Shown one piece after another: positions 21,201-33,600 of a DNA stretch of 64,000 bases (positions within the stretch are counted from its first letter, which is position 1; every line of letters begins with the position of its first letter). The notes beneath the pieces are model-generated. The model was not told the origin of the DNA and did not search any database. It worked only from the letters and a program-made list of their open reading frames with translations. A program made the translations under genes and the position numbers. Source of the stretch: Mytilus galloprovincialis (lineage: Eukaryota; Mollusca; Bivalvia; Mytilida; Mytilidae); the NCBI RefSeq assembly GCF_965363235.1, contig NC_134840.1, positions 94,314,416-94,378,415 on the forward strand, read 5' to 3'.

Positions 21201-22817
21201 TGACCTTTTGGTACTTTTATTCTCAATTTTTGTTTAAGTCAACAATATGTCCTCTTAATCATGTTGATGTCTACTTTTGGTAATGTATGTCATTGGGTTC
21301 ACCGATTGCTGCCTCATTGACACCTCCTTTCATTGATGCTGCATCTATTGTTTTACTGTCTTCTTTTACATCAAAAACAAATTTACAGTGTATTCCTCAT
21401 GCCATGGTTTTGTTTCAAGGTTTAGATAGCCAATTGGTATATATTCACTGACAACATTTGTATTCTTATAAGGACTTTTTTTAGTGTGAAAAAAATGCCT
21501 CTTAAAAGTGCAAAAAAGTATTTTTCGTTTTTAAGTTGACCAGTCCAGACTTTGTTTACTAACAGTATATTTAAATTACTTTTCATAACAACGTGTCGCA
21601 CTTCTTAAATGTTTGTATAAGCTAAATGCATTTGTTTAAAAAAAAAATCGAGCATAAATCATTTTGACCGTTTGGTGTATGTACAAAATCAGTGGCATCT
21701 TCTAGATATACTTTGTTTGTTTTTCGTCTGCTTATGTTTTTGAATTGCGTTCCCTCCTTCAAATGTGTACAACATTGCGCATCTCTCCTCCCCCCCCCCC
21801 TTTTTTTTACACATATCAAAATGCAAACTCCTTTATACACTACATATAAATACAACAAACTTATCTTGGATGAAGTTCATATTTCGGCGTCATATTACTT
21901 TTCCATCAAGTATTTTTAAAGTTAACAACCCCAAAATGTATTTATAGCGTACACACGACTGTTCGAGTGGTCCCAGTCAATACAAAAATTGCCATTTATT
22001 GTATGATTATTAACTTGCTTACGTAGCACGGACATGCATGAAAGAATATATAACTACTCGTTGTTTCAGTTTGCATTAAAATTTATGTAACAGTTTGTGG
22101 TGTTATATCATCTTACCAAGGTTTGATGTGCTGTTATTTTCCTTCGCGGTCATGGAAGCCATGCTGTCTGGTGTTTTCCACGACTTGTAAATAGCTTTAA
22201 ACAACAATCGGTACACTCGGGCTTTTCAATAGTATTATCGTAATATAATTTCTTCCGAAGTCAATAACCAACTTCTTGGTTATTCGTCTTGGACATTATC
22301 TTTAAAAACCAGCTAAAAAAGCCGATACTATTCCGAATGTCATAAATTACCATTTTTATATCACTTGTCATCCAGACGCTCTACTTTGAAAAATAAAGCG
22401 GCTGGATGATCGAGACTACCAAATCACACAAAACACTTAACCTAAACGCCATCTATGGGCAGACAATTCAGAAGAAAATAATTTCATTCTAATTCATAAA
22501 ATCAACCGTCTGAAATTATATTAATCGAAAGCATTTTCAGAAGTTCATTCAATAGTCTTTGTTTTATCAAATGATTTCACTAATTTTAAATTGTAAATGG
22601 AATCAGCTGTTTCAAGATGTTCACTTTATTTCGATCTGATTGAGATACAAGTTGTGTGTTCACGTTTTGCTAACAAGGATGACTGTTCTAAAGACATTTC
22701 GGGATCCTTTGGTTTTGGCATTATAAGAAACATCTTCAAAATTGTGGACACAAGCATTTCATTTGATGTTTTAATCATTGCAATGCAATAAAAGAAAGAT
22801 CCTTGCGAGCGAAGCAG
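21201..22817. other. intergenic, nothing recognised
   Basis: No supported gene. Several 60-80-codon frames overlap on both strands near 21622-21947 and look random. A C-rich/T-rich run lies near 21787-21808. Confidence 0.5.
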
Positions 22818-22978
22818 ATAAATTCATCATAGATATCAGGATTAAAATTCCATATTTACGCCAGACGCGCGTTTCGTCTACAAAAGACTCATCAGTGACG
22901 CTCGAATCAAAAAAATGTTTAAAAGGCCAAATAAAGTACGAAGTTGAAGAGCATTGCGAACCAAAAATTCCTAGCAGT
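22818..22978 (-). repeat. ACGCCAGACGCGCG mussel repeat carrying hammerhead-like core
   Basis: Second copy of the repeat seen at 537-760, shorter. It shares AAATTCATCAT upstream and CAAATAAAGTACGAAGTTG downstream with the first copy. The core on the minus strand is described separately. Confidence 0.75.
22855..22905 (-). ncRNA. hammerhead ribozyme-like motif
   Basis: Read on the minus strand the RNA is CUGAUGA, stem II GUCU-UUUGU-AGAC, GAA, then A-CGC-loop-GCG-U forming stem III, then A, giving a GUA cleavage triplet. All conserved core positions of the hammerhead are present, including the G-C closing pair of stem II and the A-U pair at the base of stem III. Stem I (sequence before CUGAUGA against sequence after GUA) is not clearly formed here, so activity is unproven. 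Hammerheads are known in Penelope-like elements and small retrozymes of animals. Confidence 0.6.
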
Positions 22979-23464
22979 AAGTGTCGTTTTTTAAAACTAT
23001 TTTTTCTTTCGCAAAAACCTTTTCTTTTCCAAAATAACATACTAATAAGTTTGATGTTTTATGTAGTTTGACTTGCTCGAATGTTTCTAGTGCCAAACAT
23101 TTGGTAAATGACTCAAATTCTGTTATAAGGCGTTAATCTTACACAGAGTCAAGCTAATTTCAATTAATCAAATTTTAATACTTTTTTGAAAAAGCACTTA
23201 ACGCATACATACTTTTATATACAGGACTCACAAACTTACTTATATATGACACTTTAATAAAATAAAATATCATCATTTATATAAAAACAATGAAAATAAA
23301 AAATCATAATACATCTAACAATAATCCTGTGTTTTATATTATATTCAAATATTTTAAAGGACTTTCTGCCTTCAGTTTGGGTGACCCTTACCACTGCTCT
23401 TGGGTGTCCTTTATAAAAAGAAGCCTAGCTAATATGTCGGTATCATGACATGTTTCATTTTAGC

Positions 23465-23762
23465 ATTACAACCGATTTTATTGAGTACGTAGGGAAAGGT
23501 AGAATCATTCATTGTTTAGATTGCTTGTTAGCTGAACCGTGAAGTCATTATCAGGTTAGGTAAACTATCCTCCTTTAAAAGTATACTAGTCCGACTGATC
23601 AAAAGTCTATCCGTCTGTAGGCTCTGTAAGACTACTACGAAAGGAGGGTAGTACGGTCTACCGTAGTACACCTTACCTTATAATGACTTCACGGTTCAGC
23701 TAACAAGCAAGCTAACCAAGGATTGTACCTTTCCCTATATACCCAATACAATCGGCTGTAAT
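23465..23762. mobile_element. foldback MITE, ~100-bp TIRs
   Basis: The left arm 23465-23562 (ATTACAACCGATTTTATTGA...) and right arm ~23665-23762 are inverted copies over nearly their whole length, including GCTGAACCGTGAAGTCATTA. The element is about 298 bp and non-coding. The target-site duplication was not resolved. Confidence 0.75.
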
Positions 23763-24037
23763 AATTTGTTTTTTTAAAATAAACATATATGGTTTGTGTA
23801 ATGTTAATTAAATATTTCATTTATCAGTATATCAGAATATAATCTTAATCTTATTTGTTTGATTTTTTTCGTCTTCGCTACAGTAATGATATAATAAATT
23901 TATTTATACAAATTAATTACCTTCTCCCAACACGTACCATTTTGAATTATGATATACTATACCTATCTTATCCATGCTGGATCATAAATGCATCTCATTA
24001 TAGAATTCAATACACAAAGATAAATACGCCCTCCAAT

Positions 24038-27000
24038 ATGGATGTTCTCAGTCTGTTAATATTTCTCGTCATTTTGAGTAAGTACCTGCTAAAATGTGTA
24101 TGTTTGTTTAAAAAATAATCATTTTTTTTCTCTTAATTCGAATTTTAAATGCTTATTGCAGTTTTCTTTAAATTGAATATTGCCTTTTAAATGTTTTACT
24201 TATTTTCCTGAGCAGAGTTTTAATGTTTTATAGTGTAGTTATCCTTTTCTAAATAATTATAGAATAACATATAATAAAATTGTAACTACTCTGCTATTTA
24301 TTTCCTATGCTATGGTAATAAAAAATCCTTTCATTTAGAATATGATTTATAGTTACCAGGAATGACATTTTGACGTCATGTAGTATTAACAGCAGGCGCC
24401 TTGGGAATAACCCCCTCCCCCTTTTTGCTAGATTTATTTATTTTTTTATTTTTTAGAAATATTTATTAGTAATTCGACCTATTTTCACTTATTCAATGTG
24501 TTCATATTTGTAATCTTTACGACATTAACATAAATAATAAGATTCGCCTCTATTCTTATTTCCCAACCGCTTTAGAAATGATCCCCCTTTTTTTCAAAAT
24601 TTTTCTTTTTTTTCATTTTGTTTTAGAAATATTCTTATTTTTAAGGTGAGGGGTATCATATATAAACGACTATCGTATGGGTAAGATTACGAACACATTA
24701 AATAAGTGAAAATAGATTTAAATATCAAAGAATATTTACTTTAATAAAATATTTAGACAAAAGGAGGGTCAGATCATTCAACAAGATGCTGTGATTTTGA
24801 TTTAAATTTTCTGTAGCCTAAAACTGTCAATGTCTTAGCTATAAGAGACGAAATAAAAAAAAACAACATATAAATACTAGCCGTTCCTGTCATAGTAACA
24901 TAAACAAATAAACATAATACAGTGTACAAGTTTAAAAAAGGTCTTCGATCATTCCGTATTTTCTAACTTTTATATTGAACCTTTAAAATTGCATTGCATC
25001 TAACTAACTAATACAATTACAAATTAATATTGGGTTTTCTTGTCATTTTTTCATCTATGGGTTTGGGTCAGTTTTCTCTATTTCATAATCTAAAGCATTC
25101 TATGAAATATTTTTCAAGCGTACACCAAAAAAGTTAATATTTGTTAACAACACCTTAAACAATTATAAGTCATTCAAGATAACCGAACAATACAAAATTT
25201 CCATAAACTTTGAAATCCTGAAACGGCTTGTCTTGAACTACCTTCACACGGAACACTAAAATCAAAAAATGTGATTGCCAGGAGTAAAATAAATACATAG
25301 AAACGTGAGAATCTGTGTTTCCAAAGAGGACATGTAAACTAATAGAAAGGCCACATTTGTCTTAGGTCAACTTAGCCTGCGGGGGTTTGAAAAGAGAGAC
25401 AAAAGATACCAAACGGACATTATAACTCATTTATTGAAAATAAACCGACAAAACAACAGAACACAAAACACAACTTAGAGACTGAGCAGCACGAACCCCA
25501 CCAAAAACTGAGGTAAACTAAGGTTCTCCGGAAAGGTTAGCAGTGCCAGATCATTGCTCCACATGTGGCAACTGTTTTTCTTACGGATAATTCTTAATCT
25601 AAGCTTGCATATGGAGTATACCTCTCTCAGTTGATAAAATATATTCGAAAACTGGCGTTAGCCAATCATTTAATAAACGTCAGCATGGCTCAGATAACCG
25701 ATATTGAATATTTGTGTCAAATATGACCGTTAATATGAGACATTATCGGTCGTCCCACTGTCTATATCACTCTGTTCAGCTCTTAATATTATTCCGTATC
25801 ATGTCTTTGTGACGTCAAATACGTTGACCCGGCCTTAATAACTTTGACCCGGACATATCAGCGACGTCATAATGTTTGAACCGACGTTAATAACTTTGAC
25901 CCGAACTTATCAAGTCATCTTTTGTGTGCTGGTGAAACGAAGAAAACACTTCTGAAACACGCAAATATAGCCCGATAAATCGATTATCAGATTATCTGCA
26001 TATTGATATTGTAAAATATCAGCTGCTTGACATTATATGAAGGCTTTTTGATCTCGTTCGCTACGCTCACTCGACAAAAAGCTTCATATTATGTCTCGCA
26101 GCTGATATTTTACGATATCAACATGCAGATAACCTGATAATCGGTACTAACCTTGTCCTCTTTTCATAGATTGCAACATTATTAAATGCGAATTATCATC
26201 GATTGTTTACTATTCATGAGCATCACGGTGGATGATAGTAGAATATGACTACATACCCTTCTGAGTCACTTGATATTGTCCCATTTTCTAGTTGTTTCGT
26301 GTTACTTATTCTTTCGTTTTCTGTGCATTATTTTGTAGACCTTTTTATATTGACTGTCTTTTCGTAATCCTTCTTTTTTTGTAATAGTGATGCATGTTTT
26401 TCTTCGACGTAAGATTTCTGATTGGTTGTCCATGCCTTCTTCACCTTAATCTCAATAATATGTTACCAATTGTTTAACTTTTTTCAAAATACACAAAGTT
26501 GTGAATAAACAAACAAACAAAAACAAAGACATAGAATACAAACAAACGACTTCAACGACTATGATAAATAACACAGGAGAATTGGAAATTAAGGAGAAAA
26601 GGAGATAGATATAAATGGTGGACACAATATCAAACAAATAAAATGAACTAATGGAAAACAATGAAAAGACAACAAAAAGTTCACAAAACAATAAACAGAA
26701 CTAAAGATTGTGTAACAAAAACCAAAGTAATCTTAAGTGCGTCAGAAGGACAAGTCGTTCCTGGAAAGTGCCATAAAGTCGAGTACTTAAGATCATATAA
26801 AACAAGAATGTGTCCCCAGTACACGGATGCCCCACTCGCACTATCATTTTCTATGTTCAGTGGATCGTAAAAATGGTATAAACTTCTAATTTAGCATTAA
26901 AATTAGAAAGATCATAATTTTATCATAAGGAACATGTGTACTAAGTTTCAAGTTTATTGGACTTCAACTTCATCAAAAACTACCTTGACCAAAAACTTTA

Positions 27001-30000
27001 ACCTGAACGGACGCACAGACGAACGGACGGACGGGCGCACGAACGGAGCCACAGACCAGAAAACATAATGACCCTCTACTATTGTAGGTAGGGCAAAACA
27101 AGGAACCAATTTTATATTAAGCCAATGCAAGTCAATAAATAAAAGTATGAGACAGACTATATAGTAATATGTTTATTTCAATAGTACAAGCAGATGGGAG
27201 TTATAAACGATGGATTCCGAATACTAATTTTGATTATGCGTACAATTGGGATTCCGGGAAACCACCATGTGGCGACACCATAGCTGTGTTTAGTGATGAC
27301 AGTCCTTCTGTGTACATGCAGATGAACACAACTCTAAAAGAACTGGTAAGACCTAATAGAAAAGAATGGATATAGGGTATCCATGAGTTAAAATCAGAAC
27401 ATACAAAGCTAAAACACATAAAGCAAAAAAACAGTGCTTTAATTGCATCTCTTCTTCTTCTCAAAGTCACAGAGAGGCCTTTAACACAGAGCAAACACAC
27501 GAATCTCATTGCAAGTGTTTAGACGGTCACGGGCACCTGTTTTGAGCGGAATTCTTGCAGACTAAAAACCACGCCACAGCTGTAAATTACAGAGCAAAGC
27601 CAATGAGTAATATAAAAAATGAAGTGTCTGTTTTTGACTATTTATAGTTTTTATTTAACGCTACAAAAATGTATATACAAATTATCCTCAAAATGACGAC
27701 AACATAAGCAAATAAAGAAAACAAACCATCTTAGGCGATGCTTTAAATATTATTATTTGTTTCTCTCGTTATTTTATGGAACAAATCGTGAACAATAGAG
27801 TTTGACCAAACTAAATAGACATTAAGATAGATATTCTAAATGACTTTTCATGTCACAAGCCTGTTTTTCACAGAGATTACCATCAACGGATATAACTCTG
27901 ATACTGGACAACGACTTCGTTCTTGGATTTACAGATGTCCCGGACAACAACCCAAGCTGTCTCAGTAACGGACAAGGTAAGCGGCATTCAGATCGGTTTA
28001 GTCCAATTAGTGAATTCATACTTTCATGCAAAACGTTTACTTTGCTTTAGACAACGGAAAACGTATGAATACTTGACAATATAGTAAGTAAGGAAGTAAG
28101 TAAATTATTTTTTATAGTGACATGTGTAAATATGTACAGATTATAAATATACAATATATGATAAATATTAATACACCCGGCCCAATGGACCTATAAGTCA
28201 CCTCAAATGAAATTAAGTAATTTTAAAACAATATATCACGTTCTTCAAAATAACAAATTATTCATGAAATTATCTTTTTGTTGACGAAAGTTAACCTTTA
28301 ATTAATTTAAAAATAAAAATATATAGATATTAAGCTATTTGTAAACAAAATTTCGTCTATTAGAATATGCCTGTACAATGTATTTGGCTAGTTTTCGAGT
28401 ATGGCTAATATTTAAAAAAAAATAAGTTTTTCATTAATGTTCATAGAAACAAAGGAAGAAGTTAACAAAAGTTCACCAAAAACATGTTCTCGTATATCAG
28501 AATAGAATGTACAGTCTAGTAAAAAATGAGTTTCAGTTTCTGACACGTCTGCAGTGCATATATATACGAACATTCATTCATTATCATAAACACAGTTTTA
28601 TAAGCTTTCTTGGTGCAATATAAACAAGAAGATGAGGTATTATTGCCTATGAGACAACTCTCTACAAGAGACAAAATTACACAGAGATTTACAACTAAAG
28701 GTTTACTTCAATGAATGTCATTAATAAACTGTTATGAAGATTTGACTATATAAGAAAATGTTAAAGAATATATATAGAAATATGGCTTATGAGGAAAACT
28801 GTGGAATAACATCTGGGTGTCGATCAGTTATCTGTTTCGTTGTGTTGCTCTCTCATTTACGTACAGCCATTTATTATTGCTATTCAATACTGGTTTTTCA
28901 CAGCTTGAAAAATAAAACTTGAAACAAATACCTTTTTACAGAAGTCCATTTTAACAAGACTTATCCATCGGACTGGTTTGATCCCAAGAACTGGTGTTCA
29001 TCTACTACAGAAACAGGAAACTGTACGGACATGGTCCTGGAATCGGAAATGGTTCCTTGCTCGTATGATAATGTTGTCTTCCCTAAAGACAGTTCTTTTT
29101 TTGTAAACGTAGAAGCTGAGATGAAGATAGTGGTTAACACTCTGAAAATATCAGGAAAGGTAACAGCTACGAATATATCTAGCTTACTTGAATAATTATG
29201 CGCCCTCTGGTGGCTGATCACGTATTGACATGTTATTGTAGCAATCAGAGCTTGCTAAAATCACTACAAGAGGGTCCGCAACCCGAGGACTGATAGTGTT
29301 ATAGAGGGGTGTTATATACATCATGAGCTACTGTAGGTTTTGATATAATTCTTTTCACTTTATTACATATGCAATCAAAGTAAATGATATACTAAGTTCA
29401 GATATGTTCGGAACACAGAATGTGATATATATTTAGTTTTAGATCAGATCATTATACTATCAAATATTAAATATATTATGCAGAACTGATACAAATGAAA
29501 AACATTGAAGTGGTGAGTTTTAATTCTAGCGCTCGTTGAAGGTGCGTCCGACTCCGGTCTTTTATACTAAGATTGCCAATCTTCCTGCCGAAGAATGGGG
29601 TTCTCTCCATGTACCCATGCGCCATATACATTGTAACAAAGAGTGCTATAATTAACAGTGGCGTTAGACATAACTAACTAATCAATAAAATCACTCAGAT
29701 GAAATTCAGAAACAAAATTGCTACTCTTTTCCGGAATATTTTGGTGTCATTAAATAGGTTAATAGGGAAAATCTAACCATGCTTAATATGTGCTTATTGT
29801 ATTATTAATCTAGCTTATCATTTTTCTTTCTTTTAGGCTTTAAGTACAAACACTTTATCTTCGTTCCTAAAGACTGATATGGGTACTCAGATGTTTCCGA
29901 AGCCCCACACTGGAGAAAGATCAAAAATCAAACTTTCCAGACGACCGTGTAATAACCCACTAGGGTGTATTTGTGGAAACGACTTACCTGAGGTAAGAAA

Positions 30001-30626
30001 TGGATCATTTCACATATTACTTAAAACCTTAACTACGGTACAAAAAAAAAACCCACTGACAATCAGTTGGAAAAGGGAAAAAAATGTCTAATTATTGTTG
30101 TATTGTATTGTCTTCACTGCCTTTCAATCAATGAAAGCTATATATTTTGTATATTGTACATGTCGTCACACTGATTTTTTGCTCGACTAGCACAAAAGCA
30201 CACGTAAATCACACGTGAGGCTTTGCATTTTTTGCAATAATTTGATTTCCGTTGTGCGGTGTTAGTTTTCAGGTGTCTGATGTCGGGTGTTCATCGATTT
30301 GATCGTCGTAAACCATTTTCTAAGATCTTCTCTGAAACTACTAAACTAAATTCAACCAAACTTGAACAAGTTAATGATTCTATATTTTTTTTACTTATTT
30401 CAACAGATTTTACAAAGAATCTGCAGTATACAGAAACCATATTGTGCAAAGCAAGCCTGTAAACATCCAATTCTCCTTACTGGTGGTTGCTGTGAAATAT
30501 GTGGTAAGTTACTCGATCTGTCTGTATTTGGGAACTTTTAGGTTATTACTCAGAATGTTTACGTTTCTAAAAAATGTTTGTAAACTATGAAGAAAACAGG
30601 GAGAAAATAGTTATAAAGATAACCAT

Positions 30627-30667
<41 letters not shown>

Positions 30668-33600
30668 AAAATGACTAGATATATGTTTCACGTGCGAAAT
30701 TCCATCTTGAATTAAGAGTTATTGTGAGGTTTTGCTCGGGTGAAATTTCTAATGTGACGTTGAAATGAAGATTAGCACCGTTCCAGTGCTTTTCAAGATT
30801 TGTCAAGAAAGTGCATTTTCTGCTAGAAGAAAAGGAAAAGTAAAGAACGTGTGGGCTATCTGATCGTGAGGCAGCAAACTAACAACCACTGGACAATTAC
30901 GCCTGAACATTTAATTCGTGTAATAAATTAAATTATACACATTTACAACAGGCGCTAAACTGACAGCTGAATATGGTACTGGTTTCAACTTTGACACGTT
31001 AAGAAACGGTCTACAGAGGAATCAACTCGATGGAAAGGAGGACTTCAAAGATGTAAAATTTGTCGTTTCCAGGACTTCGAATGATAAAATACAAATATCT
31101 CTGACAGACAAACATGGCGGTCTACAGAGTATACATGTAGCCACACTGATGAAGGCAGATATTGATCAAGGTTTGTTGCTAAAAGCTTCGTATCTCTTTT
31201 TTTATTCCGGACTGTTTTTAAATGCAAATGCTTTTTTGATATACTACACTAATTCATTAGTTCATATCAGGAAACACGTTTCCCTAATAGACACATATTT
31301 TTCTTGAAGCGTTGTGTGGCTAATTATTTTAATCTTGCTGACCAGTTTTGCTCATGCATTTTGCGGCTTAGGACGAATGCTTCTTTTTATAATTTTATTG
31401 CCAAATATTTAGGTTACTAGCATAAAAAATAAAGCGATGACTGAAGCTCATTCTGTATTCTGCGCTCTTGATATTAAAAATAATGCGCATGATCAACACG
31501 TTCACAACCCTGTAAAATTATAAAAAGTAAGCATTCATTTCTTAAAATTACACTGTTATGCTGGAACTATGAAATTGAGAATTCATAATATATGTTTTTT
31601 GTTAATTTAAAAATTTTTTTTTTTTATTTAAACACTTTCATGGATAACACGTGCAGTCGTCGCTCTTGTATTTTATACGGAAATAAAATATGATATTGGA
31701 GTGCCTCGCGAATACTGTCAGCCAATCAAAACTACGGATTATAATGAAACATACATGTAATATAACTATATGCACATTCAAGACGATAACATGTAAATAA
31801 CCAGGTTAAGACTGAAATCAATATAACACTTCGTATTGCGATTATCACTTCCAAATATATGTTTTGCTATGATATGCTCTTTTTATAGATATTTTGTCCG
31901 GTGGATTTAAGTACAGTCTTCGCAAAATAGCAATGGAGCAATCAGGACCTGCCATTCATACTCCAAGTGCAGGTGCACGAACAGGTATACACATAATACA
32001 TTTGAAGATTGGAATAAGGAGCTGCACTACTTCGTGTACAGCTACAGATGACGAGTCCTATGTTACTAAAGTGTACAATTTTATAGTTGCATAATAAGAG
32101 AGGTCTTAAAAGGAATGTACGGAACATATCATTTTCGTTTACCAAAATTTCTTTCATGTTTTTTTACGCTTTAACTTTCATTTCAAAACATGTGAAGGGA
32201 TTGCTTGGCTTCTATTTGGTATTCTAGAGATCCTTTTTGGGGGGTATTTATCTAACTCTGCTTAAGACTTTTGGTTCTTTGTGCATGGACTTCCAATATG
32301 TATGAATCATAGATATTTCAGAAAACATCACTAGTAGCAATCAAATTCTACCTGTAGCGTAATGAAATAGGAGACTCAATGTGTGTACGCATGTTGATTG
32401 ATGCTTATATAGATATAGGAAGATGTGGTATGAGTTTCCAATGAGACAACTCTCCATCCAAATAATAATTTAGAAAAGTAAACCATTATATGTCAATGTA
32501 CGGCCTCACACCGAACAACAAGCTTTAAAGGGCCCCAAAACTAACCATTAAGAATACTTATTTGCAAATTCTTGTTCTTTGTTGTCTCTACGGTTTTTAA
32601 GTTTATTAATAATATAACGTTTTTAATCATTTTTAGGAGGCAGCGGAGGAAATGGAGGAGAAACTGCTGGTATAGTGATTGGTGTGTTGGTTGTTATTGG
32701 TTTTGTATTTGCAGGGCTTTTCTTTTTGTACAGAAGGAGAAGGTAACCCATGGTTACGAAGGCCCTCTATTAAAAAGGGGTCATTTTTTATATATATATA
32801 TATTGAAATTGAGAATTTAAATGGAAATGTGTCAAAGAGACAAAACCCGACCACAGAGCCGGAAACAGCACAAGGCCATCAATTAACACAGCGAGAAAAT
32901 CATAGTCTTATTTTTGCGATTTTGAGCTAAAAATAATGAACGGTTGCAAAAAAAATATAATTAGAATAAAACTAAGGTTATCGTGCTTCCTTTCAAGAAA
33001 CAAAAGGCTCATAAATGATAACATCAAATCAAAAATCCAAATCGATTAATTATAAAGCTCTGATTAATATGCTTCAGGGATAAGATATGCGTCATGATCA
33101 GTAATATAATTTCTTATTGAAAAAAAATAATCTTGAAATGTGAATCTTGCCTTCTTTAGATATATAATCATATAATAATATTAATGTTACATGTATGTTG
33201 TAGTATTCCAGAAATTTCTAGATTCAAGGTGTTTGACAGAATTTCTTTCCGACGACCGAAAGTAAAGAGACCACACGTTGAAGTACCGCCATTCTTACGA
33301 TTTTCGTTTAGATCTGAGCAGGCTGAAAATGTTGGACCATCTCATCAAGGCTTTGAAAATCCAATATTCGGAAATTCTCCTATCGGCGTAAGTTATTCGA
33401 TTTGTTGGTAATAATAATAAATAATTTAATGCGAATGTGATGTTTTCAGGGCCGTAGCGTAATGGAGGCAAATGAGGCAAATGCCTCACTTTTGAAACGA
33501 CAACCAAACTTTCGAAGTGTGTTTTTTTTTTAATTATGTATTTTACATTATCAATATGCGAGTTTCCAGTTTCAAATTATCTACCGGCACACTACATACA

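Noticed and set aside
20921-21283. 120-codon plus-strand open frame
   Set aside because: It is composed of two dispersed repeat tails; hydrophobic stretches come from the repeat.
30633-30663. CRISPR-like or regulatory repeat
   Set aside because: Plain CA microsatellite. No repeat-spacer structure exists anywhere in the window.
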